Of a DNA stretch of 64,000 nt, positions 10,474 to 21,117 are shown piece by piece. Below the pieces are notes generated by a model, which was not told where the DNA came from, did no database searches, and saw nothing but the letters and a program-made list of their open reading frames with translations. Every line of letters begins with the position of its first letter. Within the stretch, counting starts at the first letter, position 1. A program made the translations under genes and the position numbers. The DNA comes from Pseudocitrobacter vendiensis. Its GTDB lineage: Bacteria > Pseudomonadota > Gammaproteobacteria > Enterobacterales > Enterobacteriaceae. Location: the NCBI RefSeq assembly GCF_943590815.1, contig NZ_CALSBS010000003.1:124001-188000 (forward strand), given 5' to 3'.

Positions 10474-12912
10474 GTGAAAAATGACAATGCAGTGCAACAC
10501 AACAACCAGACTGCTTCTGAACAGACATTATCCCCAGACGAGAGTCACGTATTGCATAAGGTGAGAGATCCCGTGTGCGGGATGGAAATCCTGCCCGACA
10601 AGACGCACAGCAGCATTCGATACCAGGAGCATCAGCTTTATTTCTGCTCCGCCAGCTGTGAGAGTAAATTTAAAGCCCATCCCGATCGTTATCTTACAGA
10701 AGATGCCAGTGAACATTCCCATCACCATCACCACGAAGTCATCCCTGATCAGATAAAACAGCCTCACCACCAGGCGGAGAACGATATTTCTGAAGGTGTG
10801 TGGACATGTCCGATGCACCCGGAGATACGCCGCAGTGGTCCCGGAAGCTGTCCTGTCTGTGGAATGGCACTGGAACCGCTCGTAGCCACGGCATCCACGG
10901 GGCCGAGTGATGAACTTCGCGACATGACAAGACGCTTCTGGCTGGGGTTGTTGCTGGCGTTTCCGGTTCTGATACTCGAAATGGGATCTCATCTGTTTCC
11001 CGCTTTGAGGAATACAGTATCACCACAGTACAACACATGGCTGCAGCTGCTTCTGGCCTCTCCTGTCGTGTTGTGGTGTGGCTGGCCATTTTTCGCCCGG
11101 GCCGGAATGTCGTTACGTAACCGCTCCCTGAATATGTTTACCCTTGTTGCTATGGGGACCGGCGTAGCCTGGGTTTACAGCGTCATTGCAACCGTCTTCC
11201 CCTCCTGGTTTCCTGCATCGTTCAGAAACATGGATGGCCTGGTGGCCGTTTATTTTGAAGCCGCGGCAGTAATTACGGTGCTTGTATTGCTGGGACAGGT
11301 TCTTGAGCTGCGGGCACGGGAACAAACCTCAGGTGCCATTACTGCGCTTCTGAACCTTGCCCCCAAAACCGCCAGGCGGCTGGATCATGACGGTCATGAA
11401 ACGGATATTAATGCGGAAGATGTCCTGCCTGGCGATAAGCTCCGCATCAGACCTGGAGAGAGTATTCCGGTCGACGGTATCGTGGTCGAAGGCAAAACAA
11501 CCGTGGATGAATCGATGGTGACCGGGGAGTCTATGCCGGTTACCAAAACGGAGGGTGAACCCGTCATTGGGGGGACGATTAATCAGACAGGTAGTCTTAT
11601 CATCCGTGCAGAGAAAGTCGGTGATGAAACGATGCTCTCACGAATTGTTCAGATGGTCGCTGATGCACAGCGTTCGCGGGCCCCCATCCAGAGAATGGCT
11701 GACAGCGTTTCAGGCTGGTTTGTTCCTCTGGTGATACTTATCGCGGTTGTTGCTTTCATGATCTGGTCTGTCTGGGGGCCCGAGCCCAGGATGGCGCACG
11801 GTCTCATTGCGGCTGTGTCGGTCCTGATTATTGCCTGTCCCTGCGCGCTGGGGCTGGCCACGCCGATGTCGATAATGGTGGGGGTGGGCAAAGGAGCCCA
11901 GGCCGGGGTGTTAATTAAGAATGCCGAAGCCCTTGAGCGTCTTGAAAAAGTGGACACGCTGGTTGTCGACAAAACAGGCACGCTCACGGAAGGTTCGCCG
12001 ACGGTGACAGGGATTATCAGTCTCAATCCGGGTGGGGAAACATCTCTTTTGCGTGTAACGGCCGCAGTGGAAAAAGGCTCGCAGCATCCGCTGGGTATGG
12101 CAGTAGTTAAAGCAGCGCAGGAAAAGGGGATCGCAATACCCGCAGTCACTCATTTCGATGCGCCGTCGGGTAAAGGTGTCACAGGCGATGTCGAAGGTCA
12201 ATGGGTTGTTATTGGTAATGAACTGGCTATGCAGGAAAACAGTATCGTTATTGAAAATCAAAAGGCCATTGCGGATACGTTGCGGATGGAAGGCGCTACC
12301 GTTATCTATGTGGCCACGGACGGGGACCTTGCAGGCCTGATAGCTATCTCGGATCCCGTGAAAGCATCCACGCCGGATGCGCTTAAAGCGTTGCGTCAGG
12401 CGGGGATCCGCATTGTTATGCTCACCGGGGATAACCAGCTTACTGCTGAAGCAGTCGCACGGAAACTGGGAATAGATGAGGTTGAAGCAGGGATTCTGCC
12501 GGATGGCAAAAAAGCAGTGATAACCCGACTGAAAGAGTCTGGCCATGTGGTTGCGATGGCCGGAGACGGTGTGAATGATGCCCCGGCTCTGGCAGCGGCT
12601 GACGTGGGTATAGCCATGGGAACGGGTACAGATGTGGCAATTGAAAGTGCCGGAGTCACCCTTCTCAAAGGCGACCTGATGATACTGAACAGGGCCCGTC
12701 ATCTGTCAGAGATCACCATGAAAAATATCCGACAGAATCTGTTTTTTGCATTTATCTACAACGCACTTGGTGTGCCTGTGGCTGCAGGTCTGCTTTATCC
12801 TGTGTATGGAATACTGCTGTCGCCAGTTATTGCGGCGGCGGCCATGGCTCTTTCTTCCGTCAGCGTCATTGTGAATGCGTTGCGTCTGAAAAGTGTCAGG
12901 CTCGGGAAATAA
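10474..12912 (+). CDS. silP: P1B-type silver/copper ATPase SilP
   Basis: An 812-residue heavy-metal ATPase that moves Ag(I)/Cu(I) from cytoplasm to periplasm. The GTG at 10474 is preferred because AAGGAGAG lies 5-8 bp upstream; an ATG at 10444 would add ten residues. The N-terminus lacks the usual CxxC MTA domain and carries instead a YHS domain (DPVCGMEI, FCSASCE), a His run (HSHHHHHE) and a CPMHPE/CPVCGM metal domain. The core has TGES, the CPC metal channel (455-457), DKTGT (Asp499) and GDGVNDAPAL. Membrane segments are clear at the C-terminus. The gene is separated from silG by 127 bp. Confidence 0.94.
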   Translation: MKNDNAVQHNNQTASEQTLSPDESHVLHKVRDPVCGMEILPDKTHSSIRYQEHQLYFCSASCESKFKAHPDRYLTEDASEHSHHHHHEVIPDQIKQPHHQAENDISEGVWTCPMHPEIRRSGPGSCPVCGMALEPLVATASTGPSDELRDMTRRFWLGLLLAFPVLILEMGSHLFPALRNTVSPQYNTWLQLLLASPVVLWCGWPFFARAGMSLRNRSLNMFTLVAMGTGVAWVYSVIATVFPSWFPASFRNMDGLVAVYFEAAAVITVLVLLGQVLELRAREQTSGAITALLNLAPKTARRLDHDGHETDINAEDVLPGDKLRIRPGESIPVDGIVVEGKTTVDESMVTGESMPVTKTEGEPVIGGTINQTGSLIIRAEKVGDETMLSRIVQMVADAQRSRAPIQRMADSVSGWFVPLVILIAVVAFMIWSVWGPEPRMAHGLIAAVSVLIIACPCALGLATPMSIMVGVGKGAQAGVLIKNAEALERLEKVDTLVVDKTGTLTEGSPTVTGIISLNPGGETSLLRVTAAVEKGSQHPLGMAVVKAAQEKGIAIPAVTHFDAPSGKGVTGDVEGQWVVIGNELAMQENSIVIENQKAIADTLRMEGATVIYVATDGDLAGLIAISDPVKASTPDALKALRQAGIRIVMLTGDNQLTAEAVARKLGIDEVEAGILPDGKKAVITRLKESGHVVAMAGDGVNDAPALAAADVGIAMGTGTDVAIESAGVTLLKGDLMILNRARHLSEITMKNIRQNLFFAFIYNALGVPVAAGLLYPVYGILLSPVIAAAAMALSSVSVIVNALRLKSVRLGK

Positions 12913-12951
12913 CACTGGTGAAGGGGTTGTTACGAACAGAAGGAGTCCAGT

Positions 12952-13149
12952 ATGAAAAGTACCACCTATGCGCTTATTGCTGTCGCCGCGATCGCGGCAT
13001 TTGCCCTCCTGCGCGAACACTGGTCACATGTGGCAGGTTACTGGCCATATCTGTTATTGCTGGTCTGCCCGCTAATGCATCTTTTCCACGGCCACGGAGG
13101 GCATGGAGATCATCAACATCACGGAAGTGAAAACGATAAAAAAAATTAA
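12952..13149 (+). CDS. DUF2933 small membrane protein
   Basis: A 65-residue protein with a preceding AGAAGGAG ribosome site. One or two hydrophobic stretches (ALIAVAAIAAFALL and YWPYLLLLVCPLMHLF) are followed by a His/Gly-rich tail (HGHGGHGDHQHHG), the usual DUF2933 layout. It lies 39 bp after silP, as in other sil loci, and is probably cotranscribed. A membrane-bound metal-binding accessory role fits the His tail but is inference. Confidence 0.85.
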   Translation: MKSTTYALIAVAAIAAFALLREHWSHVAGYWPYLLLLVCPLMHLFHGHGGHGDHQHHGSENDKKN

Positions 13150-13182
13150 TCCGGCAAACGGGGCCGCGTCGCGGTCCCGTTA

Positions 13183-13920
13183 TCAGTCCAGGTATCGTTC
13201 GTAGTCTCTGGCATGCGCAAAGGCATGCTGTTCAAGTTTGTTATCAGCGGGTGCCGCTGCCCGGAACGCCAGTGAGTTAACAGGATTGTTATTGATGACC
13301 AGCTCGTAATGCAGATGAGGACCGGATGAACGTCCACTGTTACCGGATAACGCAATAGCGCCTCCCCGGGTAACCCTGGCCCCTTTGGTAACGAGTATTT
13401 TATTGAGGTGGAGATAGCGAGTTTTAACACCGGCTTTTCCCGTTACTTCAACAAAATATCCCATGGTACTGTTGTATTCGGCCCGGGTGATTTTTCCGTC
13501 GATGACACTGACTATTTTTGTGTTCATGGGCATGGAATAATCAATGCCATTATGGGGACTCACTTTTCCCGATACAGGGTTAAGTCTTGCAGGATTGAAA
13601 GGCGAGCTGAGTCTTGCTGCGGCTGGTAACGGATAATCGAGACTGCCTTTCCCGGAAGTATCGGAAAGGTTATAGAACTTTTTGTCTGATATACGATACG
13701 CCGTGTAATTAAATGAACCGGACGTAAATTTATAGGCCACTACACGTGATTTTCCCGCTTTCTTTTGCAGTACGAGTTTTAATGATTCATTTTTTTTCAA
13801 ATGCCGAAGATTAAACCGGGAAGGCAAAGAGCGCTGAAGGATAGCGATCTCGTTCGATTCCAGCCCCGAGCGCGTGGCTGAAAGGTAAGCATTTTCTTTT
13901 ACGACATCGGTAGAATACAT
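13183..13920 (-). CDS. pcoG: M23-family peptidase PcoG
   Basis: A 245-residue LytM-type (M23) zinc peptidase. The catalytic domain shows the zinc ligands in SPHNGIDYSMP (HxxxD) and GPHLHYEL (HxH), with a further conserved His in RYLHLNK. The N-terminal part (residues about 1-90) matches the pre-catalytic region of MepM-like endopeptidases. There is no signal peptide or membrane helix at the start (MYSTDVVKENAY), unlike full-length MepM proteins of over 400 residues, so this is a short form or its first exported segment has been lost. It points away from pcoA between the sil and pco operons, its usual place. A role in the copper response is inferred from position. Confidence 0.8.
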   Translation of the reverse strand: MYSTDVVKENAYLSATRSGLESNEIAILQRSLPSRFNLRHLKKNESLKLVLQKKAGKSRVVAYKFTSGSFNYTAYRISDKKFYNLSDTSGKGSLDYPLPAAARLSSPFNPARLNPVSGKVSPHNGIDYSMPMNTKIVSVIDGKITRAEYNSTMGYFVEVTGKAGVKTRYLHLNKILVTKGARVTRGGAIALSGNSGRSSGPHLHYELVINNNPVNSLAFRAAAPADNKLEQHAFAHARDYERYLD

Positions 13921-14208
13921 TTACTGGAATTCGCCGTTAGCATGAACACTGCGGCGTATGCTAGGGGTTTTCAGGAGGCGTGTCATCTGTCAGTTAATCG
14001 GGAGCACCGTTGATGGTCGTCATTTTTGTAACATATCTTGTTTCCCGTTTGCTCCTGAAGCTCTGGGAACTGTATGACCAGCCCGACGGTGATGATTAAC
14101 GGGTCTGAAACAGGTTACGGCAGAGCAATATGAGGCTCATGTCCTGCGACGTAACCCGTCAGTGAAGCCCTGCTGCGCACCTGACGCTAAGCACTAACTC
14201 GCCTGCCG
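13921..14208. other. Gap between pcoG and the broken silE/pcoE-like gene
   Basis: A non-conserved spacer holding at most one tiny reading frame (14013-14099, listed separately). It must contain the pcoG promoter on the minus strand, but no clear boxes were found. Confidence 0.5.
14013..14099 (+). CDS. Possible 28-residue membrane peptide
   Basis: A small frame with GGAG nine bases before the ATG encodes MVVIFVTYLVSRLLLKLWEL followed by YDQPDGDD. It looks like one membrane helix with an acidic tail. No family is recognised. The size makes chance occurrence quite possible. Confidence 0.3.
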   Translation: MVVIFVTYLVSRLLLKLWELYDQPDGDD

Positions 14209-14656
14209 TTACCTGGACGAATAAAGGCCGCGAAGCTTTCTTGCCTGCGTCTGATGAGCTTCCGCACCGGCATTATTGACCTGCTCATGCACGAGGGCGG
14301 CTTTCTCTCCGGCATTCAGTTCGTTAAAAGAAGAAGAGGAGGTCTTTGAATTTGCACCACTGTCGGACAGCATTTTTTATGTTCCTCAATCATTTTCTGA
14401 TGTGCATAGGACGCGCTGTTGTTCATAAATGAATGAGCAACAATGGCCCTTTCATGTTCATTCATTTCAGAGAATGAGGGCGTGCTGTTTTTATTAATCA
14501 TGTCCGGCAAATTTTCATGCGTCGAGGAATTCACATGACTGACGGCTGAGGCATTATTAACAAATCGATGTGCTTCATGGGCAATATCACTGGACTGAGC
14601 AAAGCTGCCCCACAAAATAAAGCTGTAAACGCAGTGGTTGTGATTAATATATTCAT
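14209..14656 (-). pseudogene. SilE/PcoE-like metal-binding protein with two frameshifts
   Basis: A third member of the silE/pcoE family, now broken. The ATG at 14656 opens a signal peptide (MNILITTTAFTALFCGAA), but one base is missing at the expected cleavage region, so the mature part (AQSSDIAHEAHRFVNNAS, later NEHERAIVAHSFMNN) lies in the next frame. A second base is missing in an A-run (EEHKK, expected next M), and the end (MLSDSGANSKTSS, then ALVHEQVNNAGAEAHQ) is read in a third frame to a TAA at 14209. Restoring one base at each place gives about 149 residues, close to SilE (143) and PcoE (144). Both changes are single-base losses, so sequencing error must be excluded. It lies just upstream of pcoA on the opposite strand. 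Confidence 0.8.
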
Positions 14657-14756
14657 GTGTAATTACCTTCTGAGGTACATAAAAGATGTCCTTACGATCA
14701 TATATAAAAATAATCAACCTGTGGGGAAGATGACGTAAATGTAATACAGCTATGTA

Positions 14757-14774
14757 CATTACACGATTGTAATG
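14757..14774. promoter_or_regulatory. Cop box (PcoR site) before pcoA
   Basis: The perfect palindrome CATTACA-CGAT-TGTAATG (7-bp arms) lies 116 bp before the pcoA start and about 100 bp before the divergent silE/pcoE-like pseudogene. It matches the cop-box pattern of copper-regulated cop and pco promoters and is the probable PcoR operator for pcoABCD. Confidence 0.75.
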
Positions 14775-14890
14775 AATTTGTTTCTTAAGGTGTGCTAGCT
14801 TCATTTCATTGTAAGAGGATGAACCAGTAATTTAATTTAAATCGGTTCTCGAATTCTGTCAGTAACCATACTTTAAATAAGGGAACGCGC

Positions 14891-16708
14891 ATGCTGTTGA
14901 AAACGTCTCGACGAACTTTCCTGAAGGGGTTAACCCTCTCTGGCGTAGCCGGAAGTCTTGGCGTATGGAGTTTCAATGCGCGTTCCAGTCTGAGCCTGCC
15001 AGTTGCCGCATCCCTGCAGGGTACTCAGTTTGACCTGACCATTGGTGAAACGGCCGTCAATATCACGGGCAGTGAGCGTCAGGCCAAAACAATCAATGGA
15101 GGCCTGCCGGGGCCCGTTCTTCGCTGGAAAGAAGGTGACACCATTACCCTGAAGGTCAAAAACCGTCTTAATGAACAGACGTCCATTCACTGGCACGGCA
15201 TTATTCTTCCGGCCAATATGGATGGTGTTCCGGGGCTGAGTTTTATGGGCATAGAGCCTGATGATACCTACGCTTACACCTTTAAGGTTAAGCAGAACGG
15301 GACTTACTGGTACCACAGCCATTCCGGTCTGCAGGAACAGGAGGGGGTATACGGTGCCATTATCATCGATGCCAGGGAGCCAGAACCGTTTGCTTACGAT
15401 CGTGAGCATGTGGTCATGTTGTCTGACTGGACCGATGAAAATCCTCACAGCCTGCTGAAAAAATTAAAAAAACAGTCGGATTACTACAATTTCAATAAAC
15501 CAACCGTTGGCTCTTTTTTCCGTGACGTGAATACCCGGGGGCTGTCAGCCACCATTGCCGATCGGAAAATGTGGGCTGAAATGAAAATGAATCCGACTGA
15601 CCTCGCGGATGTCAGTGGCTACACCTACACCTATCTCATGAACGGGCAGGCCCCGCTGAAAAACTGGACCGGACTGTTCCGTCCCGGTGAAAAGATACGC
15701 TTACGGTTTATCAACGGCTCGGCGATGACCTATTTCGATATCCGTATCCCCGGGCTGAAAATGACGGTCGTGGCTGCAGATGGCCAGTATGTAAACCCGG
15801 TTACCGTTGACGAATTCAGGATTGCCGTTGCCGAAACCTATGATGTCATTGTGGAGCCTCAGGGTGAGGCCTATACCATCTTCGCACAATCCATGGACAG
15901 GACCGGTTACGCTCGGGGGACACTGGCCACGAGAGAGGGGTTAAGTGCTGCCGTTCCCGCCCTCGATCCCCGCCCTCTGTTGACCATGGAAGATATGGGT
16001 ATGGGAGGAATGGGACATGATATGGCAGGAATGGACCACAGCCAGATGGGAGGCATGGATAACAGCGGAGAGATGATGTCTATGGACGGTGCTGACCTTC
16101 CGGATAGCGGGACATCCTCCGCGCCCATGGATCACAGTAGCATGGCCGGTATGAATCATTCCCAGATGGCCGGAATGCCGGGTATGCAAAGTCATCCTGC
16201 GTCAGAAACGGATAACCCACTGGTTGATATGCAGGCGATGAGCGTCTCTCCGAAATTAAACGATCCGGGTATTGGTCTTCGAAATAACGGAAGAAAGGTT
16301 CTCACGTACGCGGATTTGAAAAGCCGCTTTGAGGATCCTGACGGACGTGAACCAGGCCGCACCATAGAACTGCATTTAACCGGCCACATGGAAAAGTTTG
16401 CCTGGTCATTTAACGGAATCAAGTTTTCAGATGCCGCACCGGTGCTGCTGAAATACGGTGAGCGGCTCAGGATCACGCTGATCAACGATACCATGATGAC
16501 TCACCCCATTCACCTGCATGGTATGTGGAGCGATCTGGAAGATGAAAACGGTAATTTCATGGTTCGTAAACACACAATAGATGTTCCCCCTGGTACAAAA
16601 CGCAGTTACAGAGTGACAGCAGATGCACTTGGACGCTGGGCGTATCACTGCCATTTGCTCTATCACATGGAAATGGGAATGTTTCGTGAAGTCCGGGTGG
16701 AGGAATGA
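14891..16708 (+). CDS. pcoA: Multicopper oxidase PcoA
   Basis: A 605-residue periplasmic multicopper oxidase, probably oxidising Cu(I) to Cu(II). It has a twin-arginine signal (SRRTFLKG near residues 6-13), so it is exported folded. Copper ligands are visible in order: HWHG (100-103), HSH (142-144), HPIHLHG (538-544) and [12 protein letters not shown] (586-597). A long Met/His-rich insert (about 366-434, with repeats such as [11 protein letters not shown] and MNHSQMAGM) is the copper-binding region typical of PcoA/CopA. It heads the pcoABCD operon behind the cop box and ends against pcoB. Confidence 0.96.
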   Translation: MLLKTSRRTFLKGLTLSGVAGSLGVWSFNARSSLSLPVAASLQGTQFDLTIGETAVNITGSERQAKTINGGLPGPVLRWKEGDTITLKVKNRLNEQTSIHWHGIILPANMDGVPGLSFMGIEPDDTYAYTFKVKQNGTYWYHSHSGLQEQEGVYGAIIIDAREPEPFAYDREHVVMLSDWTDENPHSLLKKLKKQSDYYNFNKPTVGSFFRDVNTRGLSATIADRKMWAEMKMNPTDLADVSGYTYTYLMNGQAPLKNWTGLFRPGEKIRLRFINGSAMTYFDIRIPGLKMTVVAADGQYVNPVTVDEFRIAVAETYDVIVEPQGEAYTIFAQSMDRTGYARGTLATREGLSAAVPALDPRPLLTMEDMGMGGMGHDMAGMDHSQMGGMDNSGEMMSMDGADLPDSGTSSAPMDHSSMAGMNHSQMAGMPGMQSHPASETDNPLVDMQAMSVSPKLNDPGIGLRNNGRKVLTYADLKSRFEDPDGREPGRTIELHLTGHMEKFAWSFNGIKFSDAAPVLLKYGERLRITLINDTMMTHPIHLHGMWSDLEDENGNFMVRKHTIDVPPGTKRSYRVTADALGRWAYHCHLLYHMEMGMFREVRVEE

Positions 16709-16713
16709 TGCGA

Positions 16714-17604
16714 ATGAAGAGAAATTTGAAGGCCATACCTGTTCTGGTCGCCGGTTTGTTTACCTCACAGCTTTCTATTGCGGCGGGCTTCGTCTCTGCA
16801 GATCCCCACGCCGGGCACGACATGTCTGCCATGCAGATGCCAGCAGATGAGAATTTCACTGAGATGACGTCAATGGAGCCCATTGTAACCGAGAGCAGAA
16901 CGCCAATTCCGCCTGTTACCGATGCCGACCGGAAGGCTGCATTCGGCAATTTACAGGGGCATGCGATTCACGACAGTGCGATTAATTATCTGGTTCTGCT
17001 GGATCAACTGGAATGGCAACGGTCGGATAACACCAACAATTTCAGCTGGAGTGTTAACAGCTGGATTGGAGGCGACACAGACCGGCTTTGGCTAAAGAGC
17101 GAAGGCGAACGAAGCAATGGGGAAACGGAGGCGGCTGAAGCGCAGTTACTCTGGGGACATGCGGTTGGCCCCTGGTGGGATTTGGTTGCGGGTGTCAGGC
17201 AGGATTTCAGACCTGCTTCTGCCCAGACCTGGGCTGCTGTCGGTTTTCAGGGGCTGGCACTCTATAATTTTGAATCTGAAATTACGGGGTTTGTCAGTAA
17301 TGGCGGAAAAGCAGCCCTTCGTCTGGGAGGAGAATACGACGTTTTACTGACTAACCGGCTCATACTCCAGCCATCCTATGAGGTGAATTTCTACAGTCAG
17401 GATGATGAATCGCGGGGTCGCGGCAGGGGACTGACTGACACAGAACTGGGGCTCCGGCTGCGCTATGAAATACGCCGTGAGTTTGCACCCTATATAGGCG
17501 TTTCCTGGAATCAACTTTACGGGAAAACATCCGATATGGCGAAAAGAGAAGGTGAGAAAGACCATCAGGTAGTATTCCTGGCGGGAGCCAGAATCTGGTT
17601 TTAA
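16714..17604 (+). CDS. pcoB: Outer-membrane copper resistance protein PcoB
   Basis: A 296-residue outer-membrane protein that works with PcoA. The ATG at 16714 is chosen because GTGGAGG lies ten bases upstream and the length agrees with PcoB; ATGs at 16705 and 16708 are too close to that site. A signal peptide ends near SIAAG. A His/Met-rich leader ([14 protein letters not shown]) is followed by a beta-barrel region with alternating polar and apolar strands that ends in an aromatic residue (ARIWF), as outer-membrane barrels do. It follows the pcoA stop by five bases. Confidence 0.93.
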   Translation: MKRNLKAIPVLVAGLFTSQLSIAAGFVSADPHAGHDMSAMQMPADENFTEMTSMEPIVTESRTPIPPVTDADRKAAFGNLQGHAIHDSAINYLVLLDQLEWQRSDNTNNFSWSVNSWIGGDTDRLWLKSEGERSNGETEAAEAQLLWGHAVGPWWDLVAGVRQDFRPASAQTWAAVGFQGLALYNFESEITGFVSNGGKAALRLGGEYDVLLTNRLILQPSYEVNFYSQDDESRGRGRGLTDTELGLRLRYEIRREFAPYIGVSWNQLYGKTSDMAKREGEKDHQVVFLAGARIWF

Positions 17605-17643
17605 CGCACCGATATAAAACACTCAACTAAACAGGTAAATAAA

Positions 17644-18024
17644 ATGTCGATTTTAAATAAAGCCATTCTTACAGGTGGCCTCGTTATGGGCGTTGCTTTC
17701 TCTGCTATGGCCCATCCTGAATTAAAAAGTTCTGTCCCGCAGGCAGATTCAGCCATAGCGGCCCCGGAAAAGATCCAGCTTAATTTCACAGAAGATCTGA
17801 CTGTGAAATTCTCAGGGGCTAAATTAACAATGACCGGGATGAAAGGCATGTCATCCCATTCGCCAATGCCAGTCGCGGCAAAAGTGGCACCAGGTGCTGA
17901 CCCTAAATCAATGGTCATTATCCCACGAGAACCTCTGCCAGCCGGCACTTATCGTGTTGACTGGCGCGCGGTTTCTGCAGATACACACCCTATTACCGGC
18001 AATTACACTTTTACAGTGAAGTAA
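17644..18024 (+). CDS. pcoC: Periplasmic copper-binding protein PcoC
   Basis: A 126-residue CopC-family beta-barrel protein that binds Cu(I) and Cu(II) at separate sites and hands copper to PcoD or PcoA. The signal peptide ends AMA before HPELKSS, placing His1 at the mature N-terminus as the Cu(II) ligand. The Met-rich Cu(I) loop is [14 protein letters not shown]. The closing segment [19 protein letters not shown] is the family signature with a further His ligand. It is followed four bases later by pcoD. Confidence 0.95.
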   Translation: MSILNKAILTGGLVMGVAFSAMAHPELKSSVPQADSAIAAPEKIQLNFTEDLTVKFSGAKLTMTGMKGMSSHSPMPVAAKVAPGADPKSMVIIPREPLPAGTYRVDWRAVSADTHPITGNYTFTVK

Positions 18025-18028
18025 TATT

Positions 18029-18958
18029 ATGAACGACCTGATTATGATTGTTATTCGTTTTCTTCTTTATCTTGATTTGATGGTAATATTTGGATTGCCA
18101 TTTTTTCAGATATATGGAATAAGCAGTGTCAGACATGAAACGTATAACCTGACTAATTTCAGGTCGTTTATAACCTTTGCTGTTGTTGCAGGCATCATTC
18201 TTACTGGCATTAATATGCTCCTGGTATCTAATGCCATGAGCGGAGTAACTGATCTCAGAGAATTATCTATCCATATTATCGAGATGGTGATAGAAGAAAC
18301 GGATGTAGGTATTAGCTGGATTGTCAGACTCTGTGCCCTGTTTACCACTCTCGGTGCTTTGTTCCTTTACACTAATAAGAGAGTATTGTCCTGCCTGCTG
18401 ATGACGATGAGTGGGGGCGTGGCGCTGGCTACACTTGCCTGGGGAGGACACGCCGTCATGCATGACGGTCTGCATTACTATCTCCATTTACTGAGCGATC
18501 TGACTCATCTCGGCGCTGCAGGTGCCTGGACAGGTGCTCTGGTTGCATTTGCTATCCTGCTGATGCGCAGAAACGCGCATAATGCACAGAGCGTCATTGT
18601 GATATCTGACTCCCTGGCAAAATTTGCCACGGCAGGTACGGTGATTGTTGTAGCCCTGATCCTGAGTGCGCTGGTCAACTATCTGTATATTGCTGAGGGT
18701 AACTTAAACCCCTTATTCAACAGCTCCTGGGGGGGGATATTGCTTGCTAAGACGGCTCTGTTTGTTCTGATGCTTCTTCTGGCTGCAGCAAACCGGTTTC
18801 ACCTGGGTCCCCGGCTTGAAGTTATGGTCAGGGAAGGGAATTATGATCGCAGCGTTGCCCTGATGCGAAACAGCATCCTGACAGAATTCGTTGTTGCGAT
18901 TATCATTCTGGGCGCCGTTGCGTGGCTCGGAATGCTTGCTCCGTCTCAGGTCAGCTAG
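18029..18958 (+). CDS. pcoD: Inner-membrane copper transport protein PcoD
   Basis: A 309-residue polytopic inner-membrane protein of the CopD family with about eight hydrophobic segments. Conserved features include [32 protein letters not shown], given here only as the His-rich region around residues 138-169, where His residues may bind heme or copper. PcoD acts with PcoC and is thought to bring copper across the inner membrane to load PcoA. The gene starts four bases after pcoC and is followed by pcoR after 54 bp. Confidence 0.93.
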   Translation: MNDLIMIVIRFLLYLDLMVIFGLPFFQIYGISSVRHETYNLTNFRSFITFAVVAGIILTGINMLLVSNAMSGVTDLRELSIHIIEMVIEETDVGISWIVRLCALFTTLGALFLYTNKRVLSCLLMTMSGGVALATLAWGGHAVMHDGLHYYLHLLSDLTHLGAAGAWTGALVAFAILLMRRNAHNAQSVIVISDSLAKFATAGTVIVVALILSALVNYLYIAEGNLNPLFNSSWGGILLAKTALFVLMLLLAAANRFHLGPRLEVMVREGNYDRSVALMRNSILTEFVVAIIILGAVAWLGMLAPSQVS

Positions 18959-19012
18959 GGGACAGCCAAAGCTCATGCGTGAGATTTTTACTTTCATATC
19001 AGCGAGTTGACC

Positions 19013-19693
19013 ATGCAGCGTATTTTAATCGTTGAAGACGAACAAAAAACAGGTCGTTACCTGCAGCAGGGACTGATTGAGGAAGGCTATCAGGCCGATC
19101 TCTTTAATAATGGCCGCGATGGTCTCGGGGCCGCGTCGAAGGGACAGTATGATTTGATAATACTGGACGTGATGCTGCCTTTCCTCAACGGGTGGCAAAT
19201 CATCAGCGCACTGAGGGAGTCCGGGCATGAAGAACCGGTCCTGTTTTTAACCGCAAAGGACAACGTGCGGGACAAAGTGAAAGGACTGGAGCTTGGCGCA
19301 GATGACTATCTGATTAAGCCCTTCGATTTTACAGAGCTTGTTGCACGTGTAAGAACCTTGCTGCGACGCGCCCGCTCGCAGGCCGCCACAGTTTGCACTA
19401 TCGCCGATATGACCGTTGATATGGTGCGCCGGACCGTGATCCGTTCGGGGAAGAAGATCCATCTCACCGGTAAAGAATACGTTCTGCTTGAGTTGCTGCT
19501 GCAACGCACCGGAGAAGTGTTACCCAGGAGTCTTATCTCGTCCCTGGTCTGGAATATGAACTTTGACAGTGACACGAATGTGATTGATGTCGCCGTGAGA
19601 CGCCTGAGAAGTAAAATTGATGATGACTTTGAGCCAAAACTGATCCATACCGTTCGTGGTGCCGGATATGTCCTGGAGATCAGAGAAGAGTGA
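19013..19693 (+). CDS. pcoR: Response regulator PcoR
   Basis: A 226-residue OmpR-family regulator. The ATG at 19013 is preferred over a TTG two codons upstream. The receiver domain has VEDEQKT, the phospho-acceptor Asp in [12 protein letters not shown] and the Lys in [10 protein letters not shown]. The winged-helix DNA-binding domain ends in [10 protein letters not shown] and [10 protein letters not shown]. PcoR activates pcoA and pcoE promoters in response to copper. Its stop overlaps the GTG start of pcoS. Confidence 0.95.
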   Translation: MQRILIVEDEQKTGRYLQQGLIEEGYQADLFNNGRDGLGAASKGQYDLIILDVMLPFLNGWQIISALRESGHEEPVLFLTAKDNVRDKVKGLELGADDYLIKPFDFTELVARVRTLLRRARSQAATVCTIADMTVDMVRRTVIRSGKKIHLTGKEYVLLELLLQRTGEVLPRSLISSLVWNMNFDSDTNVIDVAVRRLRSKIDDDFEPKLIHTVRGAGYVLEIREE

Positions 19694-21090
19694 GGTTCAA
19701 AATTTCCCTGACCACGCGCCTGAGCCTGATTTTTTCTGCAGTGATGCTTACGGTATGGTGGTTATCCAGTTTTATGCTGGTGAGCACCCTGAATGGCTAT
19801 TTCGATAATCAGGACCGCGATTTTCTGACAGGTAAACTTCAGCTCACCGAAGAGTTTCTTAAAACAGAGACGTTCCGGAACAAAACGGATATTAAGTCAT
19901 TATCAGAAAAAATAAACGATGCGATGGTAGGGCACAATGGTTTATTCATTTCTATAAAAAACATGGAAAATGAAAAAATTGTTGAACTTTATGCCAAAAA
20001 TTCTGTTGTTCCAGCGGTCCTGCTTAATAAGTCGGGTGATATTCTCGACTATATGATCCAGACGGAAGAAAATAACACCGTGTACCGCAGTATCTCGCGG
20101 CGGGTTGCCGTGACGCCGGAACAGGGTAAAAGTAAACATTTCATCATTACGGTTGCCACGGATACTGGGTATCACACCCTGTTTATGGATAAGCTCAGTA
20201 CCTGGCTGTTCTGGTTCAATATCGGTCTGGTCTTTATTTCTGTTTTTCTGGGCTGGCTGACCACACGTATTGGTCTGAAACCGTTACGGGAAATGACCAG
20301 TCTGGCTTCCTCCATGACCGTACACAGCCTTGATCAGCGTCTTAATCCCGATCTGGCTCCACCGGAAATCTCTGAGACCATGCAGGAATTCAATAACATG
20401 TTCGATCGCCTGGAGGGGTCATTTCGGAAACTGTCAGATTTCTCGTCTGACATCGCGCATGAGCTGCGCACACCAATCAGTAATCTGATGATGCAGACGC
20501 AGTTTGCACTGGCTAAGGAAAGGGATGTTTCGCATTACCGCGAAATTTTATTCGCTAACCTGGAAGAACTGAAAAGGTTGTCACGAATGACCAGTGACAT
20601 GCTTTTTCTGGCACGTTCAGAGCATGGTCTGCTGCAGCTGGATAAACATGATGTAGATCTGGCAGCCGAACTGAATGAATTACGTGAGTTATTCGAGCCC
20701 CTGTCAGACGAAACAGGAAAGACAATCACGGTTGAAGGAGAGGGCGTTGTTGCCGGAGACAGCGATATGCTGCGACGTGCTTTCAGTAACCTGCTTTCCA
20801 ATGCAATCAAGTATTCTCCCGATAACACCTGTACAGCGATACACCTTGAGCGTGACAGTGACTGTGTGAACGTGATGATTACGAATACGATGTCTGGCCC
20901 GGTTCCCGCTAATCTGGAACGCCTGTTTGACCGGTTCTATCGCGCAGACTCATCTAGGGTCCACAATACGGAAGGTGCGGGGCTGGGATTATCAATTACA
21001 AGGTCGATCATTCATGCTCACGGCGGCGAGCTGTCAGCAGAACAGCAGGGGCGGGAAATTGTGTTCAGTGTGCGTCTGTTAACGGATTAA
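19690..21090 (+). CDS. pcoS: Sensor histidine kinase PcoS
   Basis: A 466-residue copper-sensing histidine kinase. It begins with GTG within the GTGA overlap at the end of pcoR. Transmembrane segments lie near residues 11-30 and 172-194 around a periplasmic sensor. HAMP, the H-box ([15 protein letters not shown]), the N-box ([13 protein letters not shown]) and the G-boxes (LFDRFYRAD and [12 protein letters not shown]) follow in order. It forms a two-component pair with PcoR. Confidence 0.95.
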   Translation: MRFKISLTTRLSLIFSAVMLTVWWLSSFMLVSTLNGYFDNQDRDFLTGKLQLTEEFLKTETFRNKTDIKSLSEKINDAMVGHNGLFISIKNMENEKIVELYAKNSVVPAVLLNKSGDILDYMIQTEENNTVYRSISRRVAVTPEQGKSKHFIITVATDTGYHTLFMDKLSTWLFWFNIGLVFISVFLGWLTTRIGLKPLREMTSLASSMTVHSLDQRLNPDLAPPEISETMQEFNNMFDRLEGSFRKLSDFSSDIAHELRTPISNLMMQTQFALAKERDVSHYREILFANLEELKRLSRMTSDMLFLARSEHGLLQLDKHDVDLAAELNELRELFEPLSDETGKTITVEGEGVVAGDSDMLRRAFSNLLSNAIKYSPDNTCTAIHLERDSDCVNVMITNTMSGPVPANLERLFDRFYRADSSRVHNTEGAGLGLSITRSIIHAHGGELSAEQQGREIVFSVRLLTD

Positions 21091-21117
21091 TACTGTTATT
21101 CAGTAAAAATCCGGAAG

